Source: Microbacterium testaceum | GTDB taxonomy: Bacteria > Actinomycetota > Actinomycetes > Actinomycetales > Microbacteriaceae | DNA length: 64,000 nt | Assembly (NCBI RefSeq): GCF_020781835.1 | Contig: NZ_JAJGNJ010000007.1 | Location: 1-64,000 of the forward strand | Direction: 5' to 3' | In this document: positions 1-7,498 of the stretch, in pieces | Position numbering within the stretch: the first letter of the stretch is position 1 | Layout of the letters: each line of letters starts with the position of its first letter | Notes under the pieces: model-generated | Seen by the model: only the letters and a program-made list of their open reading frames with translations | The model's database searches: none | What the model was told of the DNA's origin: nothing | Program-made: the position numbers and the translations under genes

Positions 1-65
1 GCGAACGGGCGGGACGAGTCAGTACCTGCGGGGCGCGATCCACAGGAGGAAGTGAGGGTGGTCAT
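1..65 (-). CDS. Partial gene of integrated element, product unknown
   Basis: The minus strand has an ATG at 65 that overlaps the stop of the next upstream gene (ATGA, 62-65). The frame stays open for 21 codons to the window edge, so only the N terminus is visible. It begins M-T-T-L-T-S-S-C and shows no recognisable motif. It is the third gene of the leftward operon that starts at 483, and the tight coupling supports a real gene of the integrated element. Its function cannot be judged from this fragment. Confidence 0.4.
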   Translation of the reverse strand, partial: MTTLTSSCGSRPAGTDSSRPF

Positions 66-199
66 GATGCCACCGCCAACCCCTGGCGAGCGGCGCGCTC
101 AGCTTCCTCGGCGTCCTGCTTCTCGGCGGCGTCCCGCAGGATGATGGCGGCGGCGCGCAGACGCTGCTGCGGTGTCATGTCCTGGATCGAGCGGGTCAT
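62..199 (-). CDS. Small hypothetical protein of integrated element (45 aa)
   Basis: This is a 45-residue ORF. It starts at an ATG (199) overlapping the stop of the HTH gene (ATGA, 196-199) and ends by overlapping the start of the next gene (ATGA, 62-65). The protein begins M-T-R-S-I-Q-D-M-T-P and is rich in Ala, Arg and Glu. The stretch from about residue 10 to 40 looks like one charged amphipathic helix. There is no membrane segment or known motif. The double overlap is the main evidence that it is translated. Small proteins of this type are common in phage early operons; the role is unknown. Confidence 0.5.
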   Translation of the reverse strand: MTRSIQDMTPQQRLRAAAIILRDAAEKQDAEEAERAARQGLAVAS

Positions 200-483
200 G
201 ACGCGCGCGCCATTTCTGACTCGCGCTCACCCTCGGCTAAGGCGCGCTCGGCGCGGGCGACGATCTCGGATGCCGTCGTGCCGAGGTGTGCCGCCACTGC
301 CGACAGCAGCGACGGCGCGAACGGTACGTGTGCGTTCACGCGAGCGGACAGCGTCGCCCGCCGGATCCCGAGAGCCTCAGCGATGCTCGACACTGACACG
401 TTCTTCATGCGGGCGATGTCTGATCGCACCTCTGCGGCCACACCGGCATCCAAGTCGGTGAACCCATTTCGGTTCGGTTGCAT
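196..483 (-). CDS. HTH DNA-binding protein, early/Cro-like regulator of the integrated element
   Basis: This 95-residue protein has a helix-turn-helix-like segment at about residues 29-68 (V-S-S-I-A-E-A-L-G-I-R-R-A-T-L-S). It is the first gene of the leftward operon, divergent from the second HTH gene across a 50-base control region. The ATG at 483 lies about 7 bases from a -10-like CATAGT (490-495), so the message is probably leaderless. One operator copy (459-476) lies inside its first codons. By position, in a divergent pair next to an ImmA/integrase operon, it resembles the lytic-side (Cro-like) regulator of a temperate phage. That role is inferred from context. Confidence 0.65.
   Translation of the reverse strand: MQPNRNGFTDLDAGVAAEVRSDIARMKNVSVSSIAEALGIRRATLSARVNAHVPFAPSLLSAVAAHLGTTASEIVARAERALAEGERESEMARAS
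459..476. promoter_or_regulatory. Operator copy 1 of the element's genetic switch
   Basis: The 18-bp inverted repeat TGAACC-N6-GGTTCG lies inside the first codons of the leftward HTH gene. It has the same half-sites and spacing as copies at 494-511 and 534-551. Confidence 0.6.
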
Positions 484-489
484 GCAGAC

Positions 490-518
490 ACTATGAACCG
501 ATTTGGGTTCATAGGCAA
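490..518 (-). promoter_or_regulatory. Leftward promoter of the element
   Basis: On the minus strand TTGCCT (513-518) is followed after 17 bp by CATAGT (490-495). The expected start site is the A of the ATG at 483, giving a leaderless message. Operator copy 2 fills the spacer. The hexamer matches are imperfect, so this is a candidate. Confidence 0.45.
494..511. promoter_or_regulatory. Operator copy 2 of the element's genetic switch
   Basis: TGAACC-GATTTG-GGTTCA has perfect 6-bp inverted half-sites. It overlaps the spacer and -10 of the leftward promoter. Its centre is 35 bp from copy 1 and 40 bp from copy 3. Confidence 0.7.
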
Positions 519-524
519 GTGCTC

Positions 525-553
525 TTCACAAAGTGAACCCAAATGGGTACACT
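525..553 (+). promoter_or_regulatory. Rightward promoter of the element (repressor/integrase operon)
   Basis: TTCACA (525-530) and TACACT (548-553) are separated by exactly 17 bp. The GTG at 560 lies 6 bases beyond the -10, which predicts a leaderless message starting at the GTG. Operator copy 3 sits in the spacer. Confidence 0.6.
534..551. promoter_or_regulatory. Operator copy 3 of the element's genetic switch
   Basis: TGAACC-CAAATG-GGTACA is an 18-bp inverted repeat with one mismatch. It lies between the -35 and -10 of the rightward promoter, a position expected to block polymerase. Confidence 0.65.
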
Positions 554-559
554 CTCGGC

Positions 560-937
560 GTGGCCAGAACCCAAAAAGTGCTTCTCGACGTTGACCGCCG
601 CATCGCCGAGATCCTCGCCTCGCTTGTTGAGAGTGCGGGCATGAGTCGGCGCGATCTCGCTGCCCGCACGGGCATCTCGGCAAACCGCCTGGGCATCATC
701 CTTCGACAGGAGCCCCCGCCCGCGACGGTCGGAGAGGTCGGCCAGATTGCAGTTGCCCTGGGCACCACCGCCGGCGCCGTCATCTCGGAGGCCGAATCGC
801 CCAACCTGATCCGCCTACCGAGTCGCAATGTCGGAGGCCGACCACACACTGATCTCGAGACGGTTGAGCTAGATACCACGAAGCTCGCCGCCAGCACCGA
901 CAACACACCGATCGACCCATCGCGGGGAGAAGGCTGA
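560..937 (+). CDS. XRE-like HTH regulator, candidate repressor of the integrated element
   Basis: This is a 125-residue protein if it starts at GTG 560. An in-frame GTG at 533 would add 9 residues but lies between the -35 and -10, so 560 is preferred. A helix-turn-helix region spans about residues 28-72 (M-S-R-R-D-L-A-A-R-T-G-I-S-A-N-R-L). The C-terminal third is polar and probably flexible. It is followed closely by an ImmA/IrrE-type peptidase and a serine integrase. In phage and ICE modules the HTH protein encoded beside ImmA is commonly the repressor that the peptidase inactivates. It probably binds the three operators and autoregulates; this is inference. Confidence 0.7.
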   Translation: MARTQKVLLDVDRRIAEILASLVESAGMSRRDLAARTGISANRLGIILRQEPPPATVGEVGQIAVALGTTAGAVISEAESPNLIRLPSRNVGGRPHTDLETVELDTTKLAASTDNTPIDPSRGEG

Positions 938-944
938 TCTGAGA

Positions 945-1457
945 ATGGGGATACCGATGACGGGCGCGTACGACGACTACTGGGACGATATCGAAGTCTC
1001 GGATGCGCCGGAACCGCACCACGGACTCCGCATGATGTTCGGCGTTGATGGCAGCGGGGACAGCGCATGCGTCTCCGACTATGACCCCTGGGCTCACGCC
1101 GAGATCCTCGACCTCCCGATCGTGTTCCGCGACGACCTGCCCGACGACGTCGTTGCCGCCTACTCCTCTGCACACCAGGCGATCTTCGTACGCCCGAATC
1201 TCCACGCCGCCGTTGAGCGCTGCGCCCTCGCGCACGAGATCGTCCACTTCGAGCACGACGACGTCGGTACCGACGACTTGCAGGAGGAGCGCGCCGACCG
1301 CATCGCCGCTCAGCGCCTCATCCGCCCCTCGCGGCTGGAGCAGTTCTACGGCATCACCGACGACCCCGCCGTGGTCGCGCTCGAGATGTCCGTCACTGAG
1401 AAGATCATGCGCACATGGATGCGGCTGCACCGCGCAGGCATGATCCGGGGCTACTGA
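945..1457 (+). CDS. ImmA/IrrE-family metallopeptidase (anti-repressor protease)
   Basis: This 170-residue protein has the zinc-peptidase motif HEIVH at residues 97-101 and a downstream acidic segment (E-E-R-A-D-R-I-A-A, about 115-123) that should supply the third zinc ligand. In mobile elements of Gram-positive bacteria ImmA-type proteases cleave the element's repressor, allowing excision and lytic genes to switch on. Here it lies 7 bases after the HTH repressor candidate and overlaps the integrase start (TGATG at 1455-1459), so the three are one operon. An internal ATG at 957 has a better placed GGGGA and is an alternative start. Confidence 0.85.
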   Translation: MGIPMTGAYDDYWDDIEVSDAPEPHHGLRMMFGVDGSGDSACVSDYDPWAHAEILDLPIVFRDDLPDDVVAAYSSAHQAIFVRPNLHAAVERCALAHEIVHFEHDDVGTDDLQEERADRIAAQRLIRPSRLEQFYGITDDPAVVALEMSVTEKIMRTWMRLHRAGMIRGY

Positions 1458-2890
1458 TGGCCGCGCCGCACCTCCGCGCAGTTCCCTCGCGCCGCCGCGG
1501 CGTCGCTATGGTGCGCGTCTCGAAAGAGCGCGACGGCATGATCAGCCCCGAGAACCAGCGCTACGCCATCGAGCAGTACGCCGCTCGCGAGCACATCGAC
1601 ATCATCGAATGGATCGAGGGCATCGACGAGTCCGGGTCGCGCAAGAAGTCCGCCTGGTGGGCGCGCCTCGACACTGGAATCGAGCACATCGAGTCACGCC
1701 GCGCCGACGTGCTACTCGTCTGGCGCATCGACCGCACCGCCCGCAATCGCCTCCGGTGGGCGATCGCCACCGACCGCATCGAGACCGCTGGCGGCTACAT
1801 CGAATCCGCGACCGAGCCCAACGACCGCTCCCCCGCCGGGCGCTTTGGCCGCGGCATGATGGCGGAGCACGCCGCGTTCGTGGCCGAGTCGATCGGCGCG
1901 ACGTGGAAGGAAACCCAGGAACGGCGCGTCCGCCACGGCCTCACGCCCAACGGCCAGCACCACTACGGCTACACCTACTCACGCGAGGGCGGCTACCAGA
2001 TCGACCCGATCGAAGGACCGATCCTCGCAGACATGTACCGCTCCTACGCCTCTGGCGAGTCCGCCCAGAACATCGCCCTGCGACTCACCGACCCGAACGC
2101 GCGACCTGACGAGAACGGCGTCTACGCACGCTACGCGCGATGGAACACGCCCGCAGTGCTCCGCCTCCTGGACTCCGGCTTCGGCGCCGGACTCATCCTG
2201 TTCCGCGGCGAGCTGCACCCCGGCGTGCACCCCGCGGTCATCACCGAAGACGACTGGGCCCGATTCAAAGCCGCGCGCTCCGAGCGCCGACGTCGACCGC
2301 GCGCGGAGCGATCCCCCTACGCCTACTCCGGCCTCATGGAGTGCCACTGTGGCGCGAAGATGCACGGCCGCACCGACCACGGCGACCGGCGCTACGCGTG
2401 CCTTCGATCGAAGCACTACGGCGTGCACCCAGACGCGTCGCTATCCGAGAAGGTCGTCGAGGCCGCCGTCCTCCAATGGCTGGACGCCCTGCGCGACGAC
2501 CTCAACGCCGAGGCGCGCAGTGCGCCGCGGCGACCGCGCGTTGTCGATGACCCCGTGTCCGCGATCTCTCGACGCATCGCATCCGTAAACGAGCGCCTCG
2601 ACTCCGCGACAGCGAAGTTCGTCGACGACCTCATACCTCGCGACGCCTACGACCGGTTGCGCACTCGCCTCGAACACGAACGGTGCGACCTCGAGGCTGA
2701 GCTCACTCGCGCCTCAGCGCAGGCCACCGTGCGCCCAATCGCTTTCGTCGGCGACCTCATCGCACGCTGGTCGACAACGCCCGTCGAGCAGAAGCGGCAA
2801 GCCATGCGAATGCTCGTCGACCGCATCCGCGTCCAGCCCCGTGACGCACCGCAGCGCATCGTCATCGATTCGCCGTTCCCACGTACTTAG
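1457..2890 (+). CDS. Large serine recombinase (site-specific integrase)
   Basis: This 477-residue protein starts at ATG 1457 overlapping the ImmA stop. The resolvase domain covers about residues 14-160: R20-V-S22, where Ser22 is the likely nucleophile, then P31-E-N-Q34 and W-R-I-D-R-T-A-R-N at 89-97. A recombinase domain follows at about 165-275. There is a short Cys-rich patch (C296, C298, C315, with H320/H324) where these enzymes carry a zinc ribbon, and a coiled-coil region at about 365-425. Length and order fit large serine integrases of actinophages and integrative elements, which recombine attP with attB without host IHF. The Cys patch is C-x-C rather than the usual C-x2-C. Confidence 0.9.
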   Translation: MAAPHLRAVPSRRRGVAMVRVSKERDGMISPENQRYAIEQYAAREHIDIIEWIEGIDESGSRKKSAWWARLDTGIEHIESRRADVLLVWRIDRTARNRLRWAIATDRIETAGGYIESATEPNDRSPAGRFGRGMMAEHAAFVAESIGATWKETQERRVRHGLTPNGQHHYGYTYSREGGYQIDPIEGPILADMYRSYASGESAQNIALRLTDPNARPDENGVYARYARWNTPAVLRLLDSGFGAGLILFRGELHPGVHPAVITEDDWARFKAARSERRRRPRAERSPYAYSGLMECHCGAKMHGRTDHGDRRYACLRSKHYGVHPDASLSEKVVEAAVLQWLDALRDDLNAEARSAPRRPRVVDDPVSAISRRIASVNERLDSATAKFVDDLIPRDAYDRLRTRLEHERCDLEAELTRASAQATVRPIAFVGDLIARWSTTPVEQKRQAMRMLVDRIRVQPRDAPQRIVIDSPFPRT

Positions 2891-2965
2891 AACGCGTCAT
2901 CGGACGATTCCGATGGTAAGAGCCACGGGAGTCCAGGTTACCCGGCCCGCGGCACCCCCACGGCG
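2891..2965. other. Probable chromosome/element junction (attachment-site region)
   Basis: This 75-base gap lies between the integrase stop and the stop of the convergent host methyltransferase gene. Serine integrases usually sit next to the attachment site, so one att half-site is expected here or in the 3' end of the methyltransferase. No tRNA is present and no long repeat can be seen, because the other junction lies outside the window. Location is inference. Confidence 0.35.
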
Positions 2966-3715
2966 TCAGGGGCGACGAGCGCGGAAGGCGTGGGTGACGT
3001 AGGGCAGGTCGACCGATCCTCCGTCGGCGAGTCCGGGGACGGATGCCACGACCCCGTCCACCTCGGCATCGATGCGCACGCGGTCCTCGGGGCTGGCGGT
3101 GATGACGTCACTGCGCGAGAAGACGAGGTCGCGCAACTGCGCCAGGGTGATGCGACGGCTCCACCTCCAGGAGCGGTGCTCGAGGTCTGCCAACGGGGCC
3201 GCCACGCGGGGTCCTGTGGTCGCCAACAGCACCTCGGCGTGGGAGCCGCCCATCGCAGCGGTCAATCGACGCACCCAGTCGACGCTCGCGTCGCGGATGT
3301 TCCACACGAGCCCCAGCACGCCACCGGAGCGCAGCACCCGCGCGATCTCGCGCGAGCCGGCATCCGGGTCGACCCAGTGCCACGCCTGGCCCATGACGAC
3401 CGCGTCCAGGGCCGAGTCCGGGAGCAGCAGACTCTCCGCGGTCCCCGCGAACGTCGGGACGCCGCGGACGCTCTCGCGGAGGGTGGCCAGCATCTCGGCA
3501 TCCGGATCGATCGCCACCACGTCGGCGCCGAGTTCGACGACCGCACGGGTGAGCTTCCCCGTTCCCGCCCCGACGTCGGCGACGCGCAGCGCGCGCCCGG
3601 GCTCGCGGACGGGCGCCAGCATCCACGCGACCGCGTCGCTCGGATACTCGGGCCGCCCCGACTCATAGGCCGCGGCCGCCTGCCCGAACGACGTCGACTT
3701 CTGGCGTTCCGTCAT
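2966..3715 (-). CDS. Class I SAM-dependent methyltransferase
   Basis: This 249-residue protein has SAM motif I (V-A-D-V-G-A-G-T-G-K-L-T, about 45-56), an acidic post-I residue (V-V-A-I-D-P-D-A-E-M-L, about 66-76) and a motif IV-like V-V-M-G-Q-A-W-H-W. The pattern matches small-molecule methyltransferases of the Methyltransf_11 type; the substrate is unknown. It is the first host gene right of the integrated element and is convergent with the integrase. Its C terminus (A-F-R-A-R-R-P) looks complete, so the gene does not appear to be disrupted by insertion. Confidence 0.85.
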   Translation of the reverse strand: MTERQKSTSFGQAAAAYESGRPEYPSDAVAWMLAPVREPGRALRVADVGAGTGKLTRAVVELGADVVAIDPDAEMLATLRESVRGVPTFAGTAESLLLPDSALDAVVMGQAWHWVDPDAGSREIARVLRSGGVLGLVWNIRDASVDWVRRLTAAMGGSHAEVLLATTGPRVAAPLADLEHRSWRWSRRITLAQLRDLVFSRSDVITASPEDRVRIDAEVDGVVASVPGLADGGSVDLPYVTHAFRARRP

Positions 3716-3889
3716 GCCTCGACCCTACGCCGGGGCCGCGCGGGCATGTCATCGCGCGGAGTCCGTACGAGACACGCCGATGACGGATGCCACGTCCCGG
3801 CGTGTCCTCACCGACCCCCGCCCGACGGCTCGCGGCCGAACCCGGCGCGCCTCCCCGACGGCACCGCCGTCACGGCGCAGGGTGGGACC

Positions 3890-4486
3890 GTGGCTCTGGA
3901 TTTCACCGCGATCGACTTCGAAACGGCGAACTCCAGCGGCGCGTCCGCGTGCGCGGTGGGTCTCGCCCGCGTTCGCGACGGCCGGGTCGTTGCCACGGCC
4001 GCGTGGCTGATCAAGCCGCCGGCCGGACACGACCACTTCGCCGCGATCAACGTGGGCATCCACGGCATCCGCGCGTCCGACGTCGTCGACGCCCCGGACT
4101 GGACCACCCAGCTGGCCCGCCTGACGGCGTTCGCCGGTGCCGACGTGCTCGTCGCCCACAACGCCGGGTTCGACATGTCGGTCCTGCGTCGTGCGTGCGC
4201 CGCGACGGGCGACGACTGTCCGCCCTACCGCTATCTCTGCAGCGTGCAGATGTCACGCAAGACCTACACGCTCGACTCCTACCGACTCCCCCTCGTCGCC
4301 GCCGAGGCGGGGTGCTCGCCCTTCACCCACCACGACGCCCTGGCGGACGCCGTCGCCTGCGCCGAGATCACGATCGACTGCGCGCGGCGCGCCGGCGCCG
4401 ACGACGTGTTCTCCCTCGCCGACCACCTCGGCGTGCGCGTGTCCCAGATCGCGGTCGAGCCACGGTTCGAGCGCGCCGTCGCCTGA
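3890..4486 (+). CDS. DEDDh-family 3'-5' exonuclease (DnaQ-like)
   Basis: This is a 198-residue protein if it starts at GTG 3890 (V-A-L-D-F-T-A-I-D-F-E-T). Exo I is D9/E11, exo II is H90-N-A-G-F-D95, and exo III is H148 with D153 (H-H-D-A-L-A-D), which defines the DEDDh class. It consists of the exonuclease domain plus a short C-terminal tail, without a BRCT or polymerase part. It therefore resembles stand-alone DnaQ-like nucleases that trim DNA or RNA 3' ends, rather than a replicase subunit. A longer open frame upstream carries no recognisable domain, so the GTG start is preferred. Confidence 0.85.
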   Translation: MALDFTAIDFETANSSGASACAVGLARVRDGRVVATAAWLIKPPAGHDHFAAINVGIHGIRASDVVDAPDWTTQLARLTAFAGADVLVAHNAGFDMSVLRRACAATGDDCPPYRYLCSVQMSRKTYTLDSYRLPLVAAEAGCSPFTHHDALADAVACAEITIDCARRAGADDVFSLADHLGVRVSQIAVEPRFERAVA

Positions 4487-4547
4487 TCTGCCGCGGTACC
4501 GGTTCGCGCTCCCCTGCCATGTCGGAGGCCTGCGGCACACTGAGCCC

Positions 4548-5870
4548 ATGGACACCATCGCCCTGATCCTCGCCGTCCTCGCCCTCGTCGTCGGCGCCGG
4601 CGCCGGCTGGTTCCTCGGTGCCACGCGGGCGACCTCGCGTGCTGCCGCCGCGCGCGTCGACCTCACCGCGCGCGTCGCCGCCGCCGACGCCGCGCGAGCC
4701 GGAGTCCAGGCGCAACTCGACCACCAGACCCTCCTGTACCGCGACCTGGTCGGCCAGACCCGGGCCGACCAGGCCGCCCGCGAGGAGCGCGAGCGCCGGG
4801 AACAGACGGTCCTGCGTGCGCTCGACCCGGTGCGCGAGACCCTCGACGCGATGCAGCGCAAGGTCGACGGCCTCGAGCGCGATCGGGTCGAGCAGTACTC
4901 CGCGCTCGGCGAGCAGCTGCGGCTGTCACGCGAGGCCGACGAGGCGCTGCGCGCGACGACCGAGGCGCTGGCATCGGCCATGCGCTCCGGCAGCACGCGC
5001 GGCGTGTGGGGCGAGACGCAGCTGCGCCGCGTCGTCGAAGCGGCGGGACTCACGCGCTACGTCGACTTCGACCTGCAGTCCTCGATCTCCTCCGACGCCG
5101 GCGCCGGCCGACCCGACATGGTCGTGCGGCTGCCGGGCGGCAAGGCGTTGGCGGTGGATGCCAAGGTCCCCCTCGACGCCTATCTCCAGGCCAGCGCGAT
5201 CCCGGTCACGGCCGCCGGCGAAGAGGGCGCACGGCGCGCGACCCTGATGACGAAGCACACCAGGGCGGTCCGTGCCCACATCGACGCCCTCGCTCGCAAG
5301 ACGTACTGGGCGGGGCTGACGAGCAGCCCCGAGTTCGTCATCTGTTTCCTGCCGAGCGAGTCATTGCTCTCGGCGGCGCTCGATGATGACCCCACTCTCC
5401 TCGAGTACGCCTTCGCGCGCAGGGTCGCGTTGGCGTCTCCGGTGAACCTGTGGGCGGTGCTGAAAACGGTCGCCTTCACCTGGACGCAGCAGGACGTCTC
5501 CGACGAGGCACGCGCGCTGTTCACCCTCGGCACGGAACTGTACGAACGCGTCGGCGTGCTCGCCGGTCACGCGGGCGACCTTCGACGGGCGCTCGAGCGC
5601 ACCGTCGACAGCTACAACAAGTTCGCCGGATCGCTCGAGTCGCGCGTGCTCGTCACGGCGCGGAAGTTCCCCGGCATCGACGAGACGAAGCTCGACGCCG
5701 TCGCCGCACCCGCGGCGTTGGAGGCCTCGCCTCGACGGTGGACGGCGCCGGAACTGCTCGGAAGCGCCGGTCAGGACGATCCGACATCCGATCAGGGGAA
5801 CCCGCGCGCTGTCACCCACGCTGATCTGGGTGCCGTACGCGGTCGAGCGGGGCTGGCTCAGGAAGACTGA
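4548..5870 (+). CDS. rmuC: RmuC-family DNA recombination protein
   Basis: This 440-residue protein starts at ATG 4548. An N-terminal membrane segment (about 4-24) is followed by a long Ala/Arg/Glu coiled coil (about 35-135). The RmuC nuclease-like core opens with R-G-V-W-G-E-T-Q-L and includes R-P-D-M-V-V-R-L-P-G-G and V-D-A-K-V-P-L. The family limits recombination between inverted repeats and is predicted to act on DNA near the membrane. The gene follows the exonuclease gene on the same strand, about 60 bases apart. Confidence 0.9.
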   Translation: MDTIALILAVLALVVGAGAGWFLGATRATSRAAAARVDLTARVAAADAARAGVQAQLDHQTLLYRDLVGQTRADQAAREERERREQTVLRALDPVRETLDAMQRKVDGLERDRVEQYSALGEQLRLSREADEALRATTEALASAMRSGSTRGVWGETQLRRVVEAAGLTRYVDFDLQSSISSDAGAGRPDMVVRLPGGKALAVDAKVPLDAYLQASAIPVTAAGEEGARRATLMTKHTRAVRAHIDALARKTYWAGLTSSPEFVICFLPSESLLSAALDDDPTLLEYAFARRVALASPVNLWAVLKTVAFTWTQQDVSDEARALFTLGTELYERVGVLAGHAGDLRRALERTVDSYNKFAGSLESRVLVTARKFPGIDETKLDAVAAPAALEASPRRWTAPELLGSAGQDDPTSDQGNPRAVTHADLGAVRGRAGLAQED

Positions 5871-5883
5871 GCGCGAGCGGGGT

Positions 5884-6093
5884 TCAGGACCCGCCGGGAA
5901 CCCAGCTGAGCAGGCTCACCACTGCGGCGGAGACCGCCACGAAAGCACCGATCATCCACCAGGCGCTGATCTCGTGACCCTCGTCGCGACGCTTGCGGAG
6001 GAGGACGTCAGGCCGTCGCGCGGGGTCGACGGCGCTGGCGATGACCGCCTGTGCACCCGTCTGAGGTGCGGTCGAGTTCGTCGGAGCTGCCAT
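5884..6093 (-). CDS. Small single-span membrane protein, unknown function (69 aa)
   Basis: The ATG at 6093 is preferred over an upstream in-frame ATG at 6150 because a GGGGG-rich Shine-Dalgarno stretch (about 6101-6108) precedes it. The protein begins M-A-A-P-T-N-S and is polar for about 45 residues (R-R-P-D-V-L-L-R-K-R-R-D-E-G-H). It ends in one hydrophobic helix (A-W-W-M-I-G-A-F-V-A-V-S-A-A-V-V-S-L-L). It is tail-to-tail with rmuC. No family is recognised. Confidence 0.6.
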   Translation of the reverse strand: MAAPTNSTAPQTGAQAVIASAVDPARRPDVLLRKRRDEGHEISAWWMIGAFVAVSAAVVSLLSWVPGGS

Positions 6094-6369
6094 GAAACGA
6101 TCCCCCTTCGGGTCTCGGAAGAACACAGCGTCGCCGTTGACACTGCTCACGATTCTGCCAGAGACCCTCTCCGCGGGGAGTCACGCTTGCGCAACGACAC
6201 GCCCGGCTGTACCTGGATGCCCTGCCACCCACCGCTGCGGCTAGCGGGCATCCGTCCGCGCGGCTTCGGGCGCGCCGACGCCGCCCGGCGGGCCGCACCG
6301 GAGCCGTGAGCGTGCCGACGTCGCGCGGTCTGCACTCGCATCCCGCGCGGCGTCACGGTCAGCGGACGA

Positions 6370-7359
6370 TCAGAGCCACTTCGACGTCAGGTGCTCCGAC
6401 GAGATGCGGCGAAGCGTGCCCGATGCGCCCCGCAGAACGACGCTCTCGGTGTAGATGAAGTCGCCGTCGCGCCGCACGCCCTGCACGAGCTGTCCATCGG
6501 TCACGCCCGTCGCGACGAAGATCGTGTTCTTCCCCTTGACCAGGTCGTCGGCCTCGTACACCTCACCGTCGACGTTCAGCCCGGCGTCGCGGCCCTTCTG
6601 CTTCTCGTCGTCGTTCCGCGGCGCGAGGACACCCTGGATGTGGCCGCCGAGCGCCTTGATCGCGCACGCGGTGACGATGCCCTCGGGGCTTCCCCCGATA
6701 CCCACGCACATGTCGGTGCGGGCGTTGTGCCGGGCGGCATTGATGCCGCCGGCCACGTCACCGTCGCTCATCAGGCGGGTACCGGCGCCGGCCTCGCGGA
6801 TGTCGGCGATGAGCTGCTCATGGCGCGGGCGGTTCAGCACCGACACGACGATCTCGTCGACCGGCTTACCGAGCGCCTTCGCCAGGAGACGGATGTTCTC
6901 TCCGATGGGGAGGCGGATGTCGACGACGCCCACACCGGCGGGGCCGGTGACGAGCTTGTCCATGTAGAAGACGCTCGAGGCATCCAGCATCGATCCGTGG
7001 TCGGACACCGCGATCACCGAGAGGGCGTTCTGGCGGCCCGCGGCCGTCAGGGACGTACCGTCGATCGGGTCGACGGCGACATCGCACTGCGGGCCCCGGC
7101 CGCTGCCGACGCGCTCGCCGTTGTAGAGCATCGGGGCATTGTCCTTCTCGCCCTCGCCGATGACGATCGTGCCGTCGAAGTTCACGGTGCTGAAGAAGGC
7201 GCGCATCGCATCGACGGCGGCGCCGTCTGCGGCTTCTTTCGCGCCACGCCCGATGAAGGGCACCGCGCGGATCGCGGCGGCCTCGGTCGCCCTCACCAGC
7301 TCCAGAGCCAGATTCCGATCGGGATGCAGAGGACTCATGTCGGATGTCAGGCTCACCAT
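6370..7359 (-). CDS. glpX: Fructose-1,6-bisphosphatase class II
   Basis: This 329-residue protein shows the class II FBPase signatures G-E-G-E-K-D-N-A-P-M-L-Y-N-G and D-P-I-D-G-T-S-L-T-A, and its length is normal for the family (about 330). It hydrolyses fructose 1,6-bisphosphate in gluconeogenesis. The ATG at 7359 is chosen because a -10-like TACAGT (7367-7372, minus strand) ends 7 bases before it, which predicts a leaderless message. An ATG at 7338 is the alternative. It is divergent from the aldolase gene acting on the same metabolite. Confidence 0.95.
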   Translation of the reverse strand: MVSLTSDMSPLHPDRNLALELVRATEAAAIRAVPFIGRGAKEAADGAAVDAMRAFFSTVNFDGTIVIGEGEKDNAPMLYNGERVGSGRGPQCDVAVDPIDGTSLTAAGRQNALSVIAVSDHGSMLDASSVFYMDKLVTGPAGVGVVDIRLPIGENIRLLAKALGKPVDEIVVSVLNRPRHEQLIADIREAGAGTRLMSDGDVAGGINAARHNARTDMCVGIGGSPEGIVTACAIKALGGHIQGVLAPRNDDEKQKGRDAGLNVDGEVYEADDLVKGKNTIFVATGVTDGQLVQGVRRDGDFIYTESVVLRGASGTLRRISSEHLTSKWL

Positions 7360-7366
7360 AGGGCCC

Positions 7367-7372
7367 ACTGTA
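7367..7372 (-). promoter_or_regulatory. -10 element of glpX
   Basis: TACAGT on the minus strand lies 7 bases upstream of the glpX ATG. This spacing places the start site at or beside the ATG (leaderless). No convincing -35 is visible. Confidence 0.4.
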
Positions 7373-7498
7373 ACCAGCGGCTCCGTGACATTCGCCCGAT
7401 TTGCCTTCTCGCAGCGCGAAGGAAATGCGATTCTTAACACCAGAGGAGAACCGCCCACTTCCTCGCCCGCCGACCCCGTCACGATCCGGTGCCTTCGC

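Noticed and set aside
533..559. GTG 533 as start of the rightward HTH gene
   Set aside because: It lies between the -35 and -10 of a well-formed promoter and inside an operator copy. GTG 560 at the predicted transcription start is preferred.
2966..3715. Host methyltransferase gene as a gene broken by element insertion
   Set aside because: The reading frame has normal length, all SAM motifs and a plausible C terminus, so no disruption is visible.
2990..3889. Upstream extension of the DEDDh exonuclease frame to about 498 codons
   Set aside because: The extra 300 codons lie antisense to the methyltransferase gene and contain no domain; the exonuclease fold starts immediately after GTG 3890.
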